From Candidatus Omnitrophota bacterium (GTDB lineage: Bacteria > Omnitrophota > Gorgyraeia > 2-01-FULL-45-10), in the NCBI GenBank assembly GCA_028716065.1, contig JAQUQN010000016.1, positions 1 to 16,290 of the forward strand: DNA of 16,290 nucleotides, given 5' to 3'. Of this stretch, positions 7,825 to 15,388 are shown piece by piece. Numbering within the stretch: the first letter of the stretch is position 1; the number at the start of each line of letters is the position of its first letter. Position numbers and translations under genes: made by a program. A model generated the notes under the pieces. It worked only from the letters and a program-made list of their open reading frames with translations. It had not been told where the DNA came from and ran no database searches.

Positions 7825-8562
7825 CTATATTTCCATCCCTTCTAATAAATTGGTCAACGTATCCGCCAAAAATTCGACCGTGGGTATCACCTTATCGTAC
7901 ACCATCCTCTTCGGTCCGATGACACTGAGGCTGCCCATCGTCTTGCCCTTCATTTTGTAACCGCGGGTCACTATACTGCAGTCGCTTAAGTCGCTCAGTT
8001 TCGTCTCTTTGCCTATGCGCACCGTCACTTTATTATCCTCTATGTCACTGCTTAAAAGCTGCAGGATCTCCGCCTTCTTTTCCAGGCACTTTAAGAGGCT
8101 GTACAATTTTTTAAAATCTTTAAATTCGGGCTGCTCTATTATGTGGCTTGCGCCGTCCAGATAGACTTTTTCATTCTGAGGAAAGAGGCTCACGCCCACA
8201 TAATTCGTCAATGTAGACACAAGGTGCGAGGTCTGTTCAAGCAAACCTTCGATAGACCTTATCGTGCGGCAATACTGTTCGTTCACCGCCCTTGCTGTGT
8301 GCTCATTGATGGCCCTTATCTTCATGAGAGAGTCGATATAGAATCTGTATCCTTTATCTGTGGGCATCCTGCCGGCCGAGGTGTAGGGGTGCGTTATGAA
8401 CCCCTTCTCTTCGAGGTCGGACATGACGTTGCGGATCGTCGCGCTTGAAAAATTGAGCTTCCTGGAAACGAACCTCGAGCTTACGGGCTCGGCGGTATCG
8501 ATATAGCAACGTATGATTATCACCAGGACGCTAGCTTCTCTCTGGCTAAGTTCTCCAAGCAT
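7825..8562 (-). CDS. hrcA: Heat-inducible repressor HrcA, short form
   Basis: HrcA binds CIRCE and represses class I heat-shock genes. Its folding depends on the GroEL chaperone in studied bacteria. The N-terminal winged helix-turn-helix (about 1-75) is intact, with LSQREASVLVIIIRCYI, the recognition helix SSATIRNVMSDLEEKGF and TSAGRMPTDKGYRFYID. The protein is 245 residues, against about 340 usually. After YVGVSLFPQ (about 129) it goes directly to KVYLDGASHIIEQPEF, so roughly 80-100 residues of the central GAF-like/dimerisation part are absent. The end (TVEFLADTLTNLLEG) is normal. A GGGAG ribosome site precedes the ATG and a perfect CIRCE lies 31 bases upstream. The reading frame is clean, so this looks like a compact variant, not a broken gene. 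Confidence 0.92.
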   Translation of the reverse strand: MLGELSQREASVLVIIIRCYIDTAEPVSSRFVSRKLNFSSATIRNVMSDLEEKGFITHPYTSAGRMPTDKGYRFYIDSLMKIRAINEHTARAVNEQYCRTIRSIEGLLEQTSHLVSTLTNYVGVSLFPQNEKVYLDGASHIIEQPEFKDFKKLYSLLKCLEKKAEILQLLSSDIEDNKVTVRIGKETKLSDLSDCSIVTRGYKMKGKTMGSLSVIGPKRMVYDKVIPTVEFLADTLTNLLEGMEI

Positions 8563-8593
8563 GCTCGTCTCCCTTATCGATTGGACCTAACAA

Positions 8594-8620
8594 TTAGCAC
8601 TCTAAACATAAGAGTGCTAA
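8594..8620. promoter_or_regulatory. CIRCE operator (HrcA binding site)
   Basis: TTAGCACTC, nine bases, then GAGTGCTAA: an exact match to the consensus 9-9-9 CIRCE inverted repeat. It lies between the predicted -10 box and the hrcA start, so bound HrcA would block initiation or early elongation of hrcA-grpE-dnaK-dnaJ. Confidence 0.98.
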
Positions 8621-8631
8621 CGTAAAACCCT

Positions 8632-8659
8632 AGTTTATCACAAAAGGCATTTTTGTCAA
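8632..8659 (-). promoter_or_regulatory. Sigma-70-type promoter of the heat-shock operon
   Basis: On the minus strand TTGACA (8654-8659) and TAAACT (8632-8637) are 16 bases apart. The -35 box is perfect and the -10 box is a fair match. CIRCE starts 11 bases after the -10 box. The TGA stop codon of hflX lies inside the -35 hexamer. Confidence 0.65.
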
Positions 8660-9894
8660 TATTTCTTTTTCAGCATCTCCTTGATGCGTACCGGCACTTC
8701 CGCTTCGATATAGACCTTGTCGTCTCTATATTCCTTCTTTGTCACCAGGCCGTTCTCGTATAAAAGCGCCGTGGTTCCGACATCGGAAGCGGGAATGGTT
8801 AACTTCACGGTACTCATAACAGATTTTATATGCGGCAATATCTCCTTGATCAATACATCAAACCCTTTCCGTTTAAGCGCGGATATGGCCACATTCGTAT
8901 TAAACTTCTTCTTCGCCCTTTCCACGATAACCGGATCTTCGAGCTTATCTATCTTATTCAATACCGTAAGCATGGGCACATCTTTTGCCCCTATGTCATT
9001 CAGCACTTTATAAGCCGCAGAGGCCTGCTCTTCGGCCTTGGCATGGCTTGCGTCCACGAGGTGCAATATAAGGTCTGCCTGGGCCACTTCTTCAAGAGTG
9101 GCCTTGAAGGCCTCAACGAGGTGATGCGGTATCCTATCTAAAAATCCCACAGTATCGGCGAAGAGGACCCTCTGCTTATTGGGCATCACGAACCTCCTCA
9201 CTGTAGGATCAAGCGTAGAGAAGAGTTTATCTTCGACGATCACTTTTGAATCGGTCAGGGCATTCAGGAGGGTCGACTTTCCGACATTCGTATACCCTAT
9301 CAACGCTATCGTCAACACGGAAAATTTCTCTCTTTTTTTACGCATCATCTCGCGGCGACGGGAGAGTTCATCGAGATGGTTCTCCAGACTGGCAATCTTG
9401 GAGCGTATCCTGCGCCTGTCCACTTCCAGTTTTTGTTCGCCGGGCCCCCTTGTTCCTATTCCACCTCCGAGCCTTGAGAGATATATCCCTTTTCCCGTCA
9501 GGCGCGGCAATAGATACATGAGTTGCGCCAGCTCCACCTGTATCTTTCCTTCGTTTGAATGCGCGCGCCTGGCGAATATATCCAGGATGAGCTGCGTCCT
9601 GTCTATGGTCTTAGTTCTCAATGTATCTTCAAGGTTCTTCTGCTGCGTTCCGGTCAGGTCATTATTGAATACGACGACATTTATGTGCTCATCGGCGCAG
9701 ACGCCGGCGAGTTCCTGCACCTTACCTTCGCCGATAAAACAGGCAGGCGACGGCTCATGCCGCCGCACTATCACTTCTTTAGCCACTTTCGCCCCCGCGG
9801 AACGGATGAGCTCCGACAGCTCCGAAGAACGTTCCTCAGCGCTCCATGCCTCCCGTCTTCCGAAATCTACCGTAACCGAAAGCGCTCGTTCCAT
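8656..9894 (-). CDS. hflX: Ribosome-associated GTPase HflX
   Basis: The 412-residue GTPase binds 50S subunits and helps rescue or split stalled ribosomes, for instance after heat shock in studied bacteria. The N-terminal HflX domain (about 25-135) includes the conserved GKVQEL and TGTQQKNLED parts, followed by RLGGGIGTRGPGEQKLEVDRR. A coiled-coil linker (about 160-190) leads to the G domain, with G1 GYTNVGKST (200-208), G3 DTVGF (247-251) and G4 NKID (about 310). Length is usual. It begins 13 bases after miaA. In E. coli hfq sits between these two genes; here hfq is absent. Its leader and ribosome-site area consist of a GGTTAAG/GGTTGAG repeat. Confidence 0.95.
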   Translation of the reverse strand: MERALSVTVDFGRREAWSAEERSSELSELIRSAGAKVAKEVIVRRHEPSPACFIGEGKVQELAGVCADEHINVVVFNNDLTGTQQKNLEDTLRTKTIDRTQLILDIFARRAHSNEGKIQVELAQLMYLLPRLTGKGIYLSRLGGGIGTRGPGEQKLEVDRRRIRSKIASLENHLDELSRRREMMRKKREKFSVLTIALIGYTNVGKSTLLNALTDSKVIVEDKLFSTLDPTVRRFVMPNKQRVLFADTVGFLDRIPHHLVEAFKATLEEVAQADLILHLVDASHAKAEEQASAAYKVLNDIGAKDVPMLTVLNKIDKLEDPVIVERAKKKFNTNVAISALKRKGFDVLIKEILPHIKSVMSTVKLTIPASDVGTTALLYENGLVTKKEYRDDKVYIEAEVPVRIKEMLKKKY

Positions 9895-9895
9895 C

Positions 9896-9920
9896 TCAAC
9901 CTCAACCTTAACCTCGACCT
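9896..9920. repeat. GGTTAAG/GGTTGAG repeat at the miaA-hflX junction
   Basis: On the minus strand hexamer units of the type GGTTAA, GGTTGA and GGTCGA fill the last codons and stop of miaA and run up to two bases before the hflX ATG. The same unit series, in almost the same order, occurs before dnaJ (5260-5288). The repeat supplies the codons for the MiaA end (about LGRG) and its TAA stop. Confidence 0.7.
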
Positions 9921-10852
9921 AAATCTTTCTCTATTTCCCTTATTATCTTTTTAGCACTGGCCTTACTCACATCAAACCACTTTATCCTCTTGTCCGCCCT
10001 GAACCATGTAAGCTGCCTTTTCGCGAAGCGGCGCGTATTCATCTTCATGAGTTCTTTCGCCCTCTCAAGGCCATATTCGCCGTCTAAATATCCCGAGATC
10101 TCTTTAAGTCCGAGAACGGACCTCGCAGTCTTGCTTAAAGCCCTCCTTCTTAACTGCCGGGCTTCTCTAAGCACGTCTTTTTTGAACATGCCGTCAACGC
10201 GTGAATCGATATTCGAATATATCATCTGCCTGGGCATCGAAATACCGAATATTGCTATTTCGTATCTATCGGTTAGGCCCTTAGTCCGGCTTTTTAACTC
10301 CGTCATGGTCTTTCCAGTGGAATTGTAAATTTCGAGGGCTCTGGTAACGCGCCTGGCGTCATTCGGATGAATATTTTTCGCCGCTGCCGGATCTATCTTC
10401 GACAATCTGGCATGCAAGTGAGCGCTTCCATATTTTGATACAAAACCCTGACAATACCTCCGGAATTTTAAATCGGCCTTCGGGGAGGGAAAAAGCCCGT
10501 CTACCAACACCTTGGCGTATAGTCCGGTGCCGCCTGCTATTATGGGCACCTTTCCTCTATTGATTATAGAATCTATCAGGCCGAGGGCTCTTTTTCTGAA
10601 AAGCGCGGCGCTATATTCTTTTTTAGGATCCAATACGCCTACCAGATGATGCCTGGCCATCTTCTTTTGAAGTGCATCCGGGGCCTGGCTGAGTATACGC
10701 ATGCCGGTGTAAACCTGCATCGAATCGCAGGATATTATCTCGCCTTTCACGCGCCTGGCCAACTCAACCGCCAGGGCCGTCTTCCCTACGGCCGTCGGCC
10801 CTACTATGAATATAACGATCCTCTTTGGAACTTGGGATTTTCTCACTGGCAT
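9908..10852 (-). CDS. miaA: tRNA dimethylallyltransferase MiaA
   Basis: The 314-residue enzyme transfers a dimethylallyl group to N6 of A37 in tRNAs that read codons starting with U. The P-loop GPTAVGKT is at 18-25, followed by ISCDSMQVYTGM with the conserved Asp that activates A37. The AGGTGLYAKVLVDGLF motif and the C-terminal RQLTWFR substrate motif are also present. Length is typical. The start overlaps the SPOR-protein gene by 10 bases, and hflX follows after 13 bases. The last few residues are encoded by the GGTTAAG repeat at the junction and are probably not functionally important. Confidence 0.96.
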   Translation of the reverse strand: MPVRKSQVPKRIVIFIVGPTAVGKTALAVELARRVKGEIISCDSMQVYTGMRILSQAPDALQKKMARHHLVGVLDPKKEYSAALFRKRALGLIDSIINRGKVPIIAGGTGLYAKVLVDGLFPSPKADLKFRRYCQGFVSKYGSAHLHARLSKIDPAAAKNIHPNDARRVTRALEIYNSTGKTMTELKSRTKGLTDRYEIAIFGISMPRQMIYSNIDSRVDGMFKKDVLREARQLRRRALSKTARSVLGLKEISGYLDGEYGLERAKELMKMNTRRFAKRQLTWFRADKRIKWFDVSKASAKKIIREIEKDLGRG

Positions 10853-11748
10853 ATCTTAGTTTTATATCCCGACTTCTTTAGGCGCGAGGCCATAGCTTCC
10901 GCTTCTGCCTTCGTTCCATAGTTACCTATCTTAACCCTGTAATAATTATCGCCGGAGCCGTGCGGAAGCTCCGTGCGGCTGTCATAACCTTCGCTGCTCA
11001 ATCTTCTTGTAAACTTTTCTGCGTTTGAGCGGCTTTTAAAAGAACCTACCTGAACCGAAAAATGTCCGTTATCCCGCTCTTTAACGGTCTCTATGCTTCC
11101 TGAATAACTATCTGAATCGGTATTCTTGGGCAAAAAGTTGGTTCTGGCCGATGTCCTTTTCGCGGGTGATACGATGCTGACGGAGGAACGCACCATCGCC
11201 GCCTCAAAACTCAACGGAGATGCTATCTTTACTTTATCCTGATATTCTTTTGATCTATCATACAGGCCCATCTCCTTGAAACAATTGCTCAGCCTGTAAT
11301 ATACGATCGATATGTTGCGGTCATCGGGAAATCCGGCCACGATACCGTTATAGGTCTTGAGGGCCTCATTTACATTACCTTCCAGAAAATATGAATCTCC
11401 TATACCTACATGGGCTTCGAAAGCCCTTTTCCCGTTAGGAAATTTCGATACGAGGGCCTCCAGGCTCCGCCTCGCCTCCGGGAACCTGTTCAATTTTAAA
11501 AGGCTCAATCCTCTTAAATAATAAAGTTCTTCCCGGTTATAGGACCTGGTATCTATCAGTTTTTCGGCTTCGCTTGCGGCCCGTTCATACTTTCCTTCCA
11601 TGAATAGCTTCTCGACGTTGGCAAGAGTCGAAGTCTCAGCTGATAGCTGAAAGCTGATAGCTGATAGCATTATGATCACAAGTAATAAAGTTTTAACTTT
11701 TGAGTTTAAATTTTGCGTTTTGCGCTTTACGTTTTGCACTTTTATCAT
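10843..11748 (-). CDS. Exported TPR and SPOR-domain protein
   Basis: The 301-residue protein begins with a basic stretch (VQNVKRKTQNLNSKVK) and a hydrophobic stretch (LLLVIIMLSAISFQLSA, about 21-37), a likely signal peptide. TPR-like helical repeats span about 40-170, with FPEARRSLEALVSKFPNG and GNVNEALKTYNGIVAGFPDD. A Ser/Thr-rich linker follows. The C-terminus (about 227-301) is a SPOR domain, with HFSVQVGSFKSRSNAEKF and YYRVKIGNYGTKAEAEAM. SPOR domains bind denuded peptidoglycan, often at the division septum, so a periplasmic cell-envelope role is likely, similar to CpoB/YbgF-type proteins. It overlaps miaB by 4 bases (ATGA) and miaA by 10. Nearly the whole signal peptide is encoded by 7-base repeats. 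Confidence 0.85.
   Translation of the reverse strand: MIKVQNVKRKTQNLNSKVKTLLLVIIMLSAISFQLSAETSTLANVEKLFMEGKYERAASEAEKLIDTRSYNREELYYLRGLSLLKLNRFPEARRSLEALVSKFPNGKRAFEAHVGIGDSYFLEGNVNEALKTYNGIVAGFPDDRNISIVYYRLSNCFKEMGLYDRSKEYQDKVKIASPLSFEAAMVRSSVSIVSPAKRTSARTNFLPKNTDSDSYSGSIETVKERDNGHFSVQVGSFKSRSNAEKFTRRLSSEGYDSRTELPHGSGDNYYRVKIGNYGTKAEAEAMASRLKKSGYKTKICQ
11637..11668. repeat. Heptamer repeat (TAGCTGA type) inside the SPOR-protein gene
   Basis: About four and a half copies of a 7-base unit (AGCTGAT/AGCTGAA) encode the end of the signal peptide (about SAISFQLSA). Because 7 is not a multiple of 3, the repeat is read through all three frames. A gain or loss of one unit would break the frame. Confidence 0.8.
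11689..11744. repeat. Eight degenerate heptamers at the SPOR-protein start
   Basis: The 56 bases divide exactly into eight 7-base units of the form RYTTTNN (AGTTTTA, ACTTTTG, AGTTTAA, ATTTTGC, GTTTTGC, GCTTTAC, GTTTTGC, ACTTTTA). On the coding strand they specify the basic N-terminal part (about VQNVKRKTQNLNSKVKT). They end four bases before the start codon's outer edge. Confidence 0.8.
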
Positions 11749-13094
11749 ACAATCCTCCCCTTTAACGCATGCGGTGTTATGGACGCTATTCTCACATTTA
11801 CCAGTTTACCGATTAAAGACCTATCTGCCTCAAAGACCGTGACCTTATTGGTTCTCGTCCTGCCTGTCACGTCTTTAGGGAACTTCTCATTGCTGCCATC
11901 GACCAATATCTCAAGAATCTTTCCTTTTATCGGTTCGTTCTTTTCCAGCGAAATATCGCACTGAAGCCTTAGAAGCGCCTCCAGCCTCTCTTCTTTCTCG
12001 TCTTGCGGAACATCGTCTTTCAATCGCGCTGATTTGGCCGGAGGCCGTGGTGAATACTTGAACATGAAGGCGCTGTCAAACTTTACCCTCTTCATTATCC
12101 TCAATGTATCTTCAAAATCCTTCCTTGATTCCGAAGGAAAACCGACTATTATATCGGTGGTAATGCTGCCTTCCGGCACAAACTTCCTGTAATCTTCGGC
12201 TAATTTCAAATACTTATTTGCCGTATAATTCCTATTCATCATTTTAAGGATCCTGTCGGAACCGGACTGCATCGGAAGATGGAGATGCTCACATACCTTT
12301 TCGAGATCGCGTATCGCCTTGAAAAGTTCCATGGAGGCGTCCTTCGGATGGCTCGTCATGAACCTTATCCGTTCGATCCCCTTGATCTTATCTATCTCTT
12401 CCAACAATCTCGCGAACCCTTTACCCTTTACCCTATCCCCTATACCCCTATATGAGTTTACATTCTGCCCAAGAAGCGTCACTTCCTTAAATCCTCTCGC
12501 CGCCAGGCCTTTAACCTCCCTTATTATATCCGCTGCTTTCCGAGAACGCTCGGTACCGCGGACATACGGCACGATACAGTAGGAACAGAAATTATTGCAA
12601 CCTTCGCCGATCGACACGAACGCCTTGAATTTCTCATCCCTGTATTCCGGGAAAAGCTCCGGCCGTTTTTCATTTACCTTATCTACTGCGATTATAGGGC
12701 ACCTATTTTTTAATATGTCTTCGAGCAATCCGGGTATTTGGGCTTCATTTCCCGGCCCGCAGACAAAATCTAGCATCGGAAGTTTATCAATCATCTTCTC
12801 TTTATGGTTCTGGGCGGTGCAACCCATGAGGCCGATAATAAGCTGCGGCCTTCTCTTCTTCAATCCTTTAAGGTCCGCGATATTGCTTATCAGCCGGTCC
12901 TCTGCATGCTTACGGACAGAGCAGGAATTAAAGAGAATGACATCGGCTCCTTCAGCGGAATTCACAAGGCTAAATCCTTCATCAATAAGCATGCCCTTCA
13001 CAAATTCCGAGTCGCGGAAGTTCATTTGGCAGCCGAAGGTACGGATGTAGATTTTTTTTGGCATATTTTTATAAGTTTTTGATTCTTTTGACAT
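11745..13094 (-). CDS. miaB: tRNA methylthiotransferase MiaB
   Basis: The 449-residue radical-SAM enzyme adds the 2-methylthio group to i6A37 made by MiaA. The N-terminal domain has the three cysteines of the auxiliary 4Fe-4S cluster at C22 (FGCQMN), C58 (CSVRKHAED) and C92 (GCTAQN). The radical-SAM cluster is CNNFCSYC (C166, C170, C173). A C-terminal TRAM domain ends in ALKGRIV. All key residues are present, so it should be active. The start at 13094 is uncertain: Met11 (13064) would give MPKKIYIRTFG, nearer the usual length. No good ribosome site is seen for either. The first 73 bases overlap the recombinase frame, and its first 21 codons lie inside the 178-bp inverted repeat. A 7-base repeat encodes about residues 215-227. 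Confidence 0.95.
   Translation of the reverse strand: MSKESKTYKNMPKKIYIRTFGCQMNFRDSEFVKGMLIDEGFSLVNSAEGADVILFNSCSVRKHAEDRLISNIADLKGLKKRRPQLIIGLMGCTAQNHKEKMIDKLPMLDFVCGPGNEAQIPGLLEDILKNRCPIIAVDKVNEKRPELFPEYRDEKFKAFVSIGEGCNNFCSYCIVPYVRGTERSRKAADIIREVKGLAARGFKEVTLLGQNVNSYRGIGDRVKGKGFARLLEEIDKIKGIERIRFMTSHPKDASMELFKAIRDLEKVCEHLHLPMQSGSDRILKMMNRNYTANKYLKLAEDYRKFVPEGSITTDIIVGFPSESRKDFEDTLRIMKRVKFDSAFMFKYSPRPPAKSARLKDDVPQDEKEERLEALLRLQCDISLEKNEPIKGKILEILVDGSNEKFPKDVTGRTRTNKVTVFEADRSLIGKLVNVRIASITPHALKGRIV
12416..12451. repeat. Heptamer repeat (ACCCTTT/ACCCTAT) inside miaB
   Basis: Five tandem units (ACCCTTT twice, ACCCTAT, CCCCTAT and an 8-base ACCCCTAT) encode about residues 215-227 of MiaB (RGIGDRVKGKG), just after the conserved LLGQNVNSY motif. 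MiaB relatives usually have a short variable loop here. The gene stays open because the total length change kept the frame. Confidence 0.75.
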
Positions 13095-14683
13095 TGCAGT
13101 TTATTTTCCGTTTCCGAAAACAAAAAATTAAATGGGGCAAAAAGAAAAAAATAAATTCTTTTCGGGGGCAAAGCACCGCCGACGGCGGGGGCGATTTTGA
13201 TGTTTTTAAAAAGCAGCCCGCACATCTCTTTCTTGGTAGCAAAATCTATTTTTTCTTTGCTATCATCATACCCGTCAAGAAAGTCTTTTACCCTGTTAAT
13301 ATACCCTTCTGATCGTTCTCTTTCTATCTCTCTAAGCTCATATCCTGCAAGGAGTTTCTTCAAAGATTCTTCTTCGTTTCTAATGATTGCTATCTTCTCA
13401 CGATAGACATCTTCACCAAGCAAATTTTCCAGATAAGCGTCCGTAAGCTTTGACTGTTTTTCTTGGTTATTTTTTAGCTTATCTTTGACTTCGGAGAAGT
13501 CAGTTTTGGCGTTTTCGCAAAAATATGGAAAATTTGCGTCGTTTTCGAAAGTCCCTGTCGTCCATCGGCTCTGTTTTAGGCGCTCATTTTGGATTAACTG
13601 AGCAACTATCTTTGTTGCTTCCGGTTCGATGTCCTCTGCCTTCACTGCCCTGTTAGTACAGTTAATATGGCTTGAATGAGGACCGGAGCAGCGATACCAG
13701 CGCTTCTTCCTGTTTAAGCGATGGTTTGATATGGATGATACGCCTGTATATCTATGGTTGCACTTGACACAAGTGATAAGGCCTGTCAAAAGATACTCTT
13801 GATTTTTTACTCTCGGCCGCCACGTCCGCGTCTTGTTCGCTAACAGCTTCTGAACCTCTACAAAATCCGCCTCGTCAATTATCGGCTTATGCCGTCCCTG
13901 CGCAACAAGAATTTTTGAAGGGTCATTCTTGATGTACTTGTAATGCTTCTTTGTCTTTTGGTTTTTGTCATAGTGCTTTTTATTCCAGACAATCTTACCG
14001 GTATAGATTTGGTTTTTAAGTATATCGCAGATAAATTTGTTATAAAACTGCTTTCCTGTTCTTGTCTTGTATCCTTTCCTGTCAAGATATGCGGCTATAT
14101 CGTGTGTGCTCTTTCCGGAAATATACATCGTATAAATCAGCTTGACGATACCGGCTTCCCTTTCTTCAACCTCTAATAGTTTCTTGGCTTTGTTATAAGT
14201 ATAGCCAAACGGCGCAAACCGTGCGCCTTGCCAGTGGCCTTGCTGAACACCTTTTATCATCCCGGGGAATACACGCTCTGCTATACGGTTACGTTCAAAC
14301 TCGGCAAACGAGCCAAGCTGTTGAAACATCAGTTTACCCGCTGACGTGCTCGTATCAAACGGCTCTGTCGCTGACTTAAAAGCAACGCCATAAGAAGATA
14401 ACTCATCCACCAACATAAGCAAGTCTTTAAGATTACGGCTAAAACGATCTATCTTGTGGACCAACACAAGCTCAAATCTCTTTGCCTTCGCATCCGCAAG
14501 CAACTGCTGTAAAGCAGGCCGGCGCGTAGAATATGCGCTTATGCCATCATCAGAGTAAATTTTAAAGACATCGTATTCTTCGCGCATTGCAAAAGACTCG
14601 AGGCATTCTCTTTGAACCTCAAGAGAATAGCCTTCCCTTACCTGATCTTCAGTAGATACGCGGATATAAAGCGCTACCTTCAT
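13022..14683 (-). CDS. Large serine recombinase
   Basis: The 553-residue site-specific recombinase has an N-terminal resolvase domain with catalytic Ser10 in ALYIRVS. Other conserved parts are the loop near YSDDGISAY (43-51), KIDRFSRN (77-84) and FAEFERNRIAERV (126-138). The 'recombinase' DNA-binding domain (about 155-285) follows. A zinc ribbon has C305, C308, C332 and C342. A coiled coil (about 395-470) is of the kind that controls synapsis direction. This is the phage/ICE-integrase class, not a small invertase. The natural end is probably near FLFSE (about 523). The last ~30 codons continue into the miaB start in another frame. The ATG overlaps the membrane-protein gene by 4 bases. The gene looks more A+T-rich than the host genes and was probably acquired by transfer. 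Confidence 0.93.
   Translation of the reverse strand: MKVALYIRVSTEDQVREGYSLEVQRECLESFAMREEYDVFKIYSDDGISAYSTRRPALQQLLADAKAKRFELVLVHKIDRFSRNLKDLLMLVDELSSYGVAFKSATEPFDTSTSAGKLMFQQLGSFAEFERNRIAERVFPGMIKGVQQGHWQGARFAPFGYTYNKAKKLLEVEEREAGIVKLIYTMYISGKSTHDIAAYLDRKGYKTRTGKQFYNKFICDILKNQIYTGKIVWNKKHYDKNQKTKKHYKYIKNDPSKILVAQGRHKPIIDEADFVEVQKLLANKTRTWRPRVKNQEYLLTGLITCVKCNHRYTGVSSISNHRLNRKKRWYRCSGPHSSHINCTNRAVKAEDIEPEATKIVAQLIQNERLKQSRWTTGTFENDANFPYFCENAKTDFSEVKDKLKNNQEKQSKLTDAYLENLLGEDVYREKIAIIRNEEESLKKLLAGYELREIERERSEGYINRVKDFLDGYDDSKEKIDFATKKEMCGLLFKNIKIAPAVGGALPPKRIYFFLFAPFNFLFSETENKLQCQKNQKLIKICQKKSTSVPSAAK
13030..13207. repeat. Inverted repeat copy A (178 bp), at the miaB/recombinase junction
   Basis: This block is the exact reverse complement of 15728-15905 over all 178 bases by base-by-base reading. 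It contains recombinase codons 493 to about 551 and, in another frame, miaB codons 1-21 plus two bases of the codon for C22. A GC-rich palindrome (CCGCCG-A-CGGCGG, 13176-13188) lies inside. Confidence 0.95.
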
Positions 14684-15387
14684 TTCTTTTTCTTCTCTTC
14701 CTCTCTTATGTCGTGCTCAATCATTTTATTCAAAATTGCTAAAATTTCTTCACGGCGTTCCTTCGTAGTCCCAACTTCATCTAAAAACTTATTGATTTCC
14801 TGCTTTGCATTTTGCATTCGGCGTAACGCACCACCCTCAGGTTCAAATCTCATTGTCCACGCTTGATTCTCAGCTATAAGTTTTGCGATTGACTCTGAAA
14901 TATTTTTTATCTTTGATTCAATTGTCTTTATTTCTTCTAATTTTGAGTTTACTAGCCGTACCTTTTTGTCACCATATTCAAGAAAAAGATCGCTAATCTT
15001 TCCGGAATTAAATAACTGAAAAATCGGCAATGCTATAACTATCAATATCAAACCTGCAATTATTTTCCAGTCTGTAATTCCCTTGGCGGCAATATAGACG
15101 AGTAGAAAAATAATTGTTATGGCCATAAAAATAATGCTTATCTTCATTTCTCCTCCTGACATTAAGTTTCCCTTGCCAAATACAGCAAATAATTGTAATA
15201 AAAATCCAAAGAATAGTAGGCCAAAACCAATCGCTGAATAGGTTTGCCGAGATTTATAGAAATCTTTTTCTTTTTCACTTTGCCCGCCAATTGTCTGCAT
15301 CTTCCAAGAAATGTGCTTTGAACCAACAAAAAGAAACACGGTAGCTATCAATGTAAGAATTAAACCTACAATTGCAAAAGTTTTCAT
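14680..15387 (-). CDS. Membrane protein with C-terminal coiled coil, unknown function
   Basis: I do not recognise a family for this 235-residue protein. It has four predicted membrane segments (about 4-22, 51-70, 83-101 and 108-126). A roughly 100-residue charged, helical tail follows (IKTIESKIKNISESIAKLIAEN, then KQEINKFLDEVGTTKERREEILAIL), ending in a lysine run. It begins 1 base after the stop of the small helix-turn-helix gene and overlaps the recombinase start by ATGA, so the three are one unit. Linked membrane proteins are not a usual part of serine-recombinase modules. A role in exclusion, in sensing or as a holin/toxin-like factor is possible, but nothing in the sequence decides between them. 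Confidence 0.75.
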   Translation of the reverse strand: MKTFAIVGLILTLIATVFLFVGSKHISWKMQTIGGQSEKEKDFYKSRQTYSAIGFGLLFFGFLLQLFAVFGKGNLMSGGEMKISIIFMAITIIFLLVYIAAKGITDWKIIAGLILIVIALPIFQLFNSGKISDLFLEYGDKKVRLVNSKLEEIKTIESKIKNISESIAKLIAENQAWTMRFEPEGGALRRMQNAKQEINKFLDEVGTTKERREEILAILNKMIEHDIREEEKKKK

Positions 15388-15388
15388 T

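Noticed and set aside
9179..9922. 247-codon plus-strand open frame opposite hflX
   Set aside because: It is antisense to a clear HflX; the low-complexity end (alternating Leu/Asn or Ser/Thr) comes from the GGTTAAG repeat.
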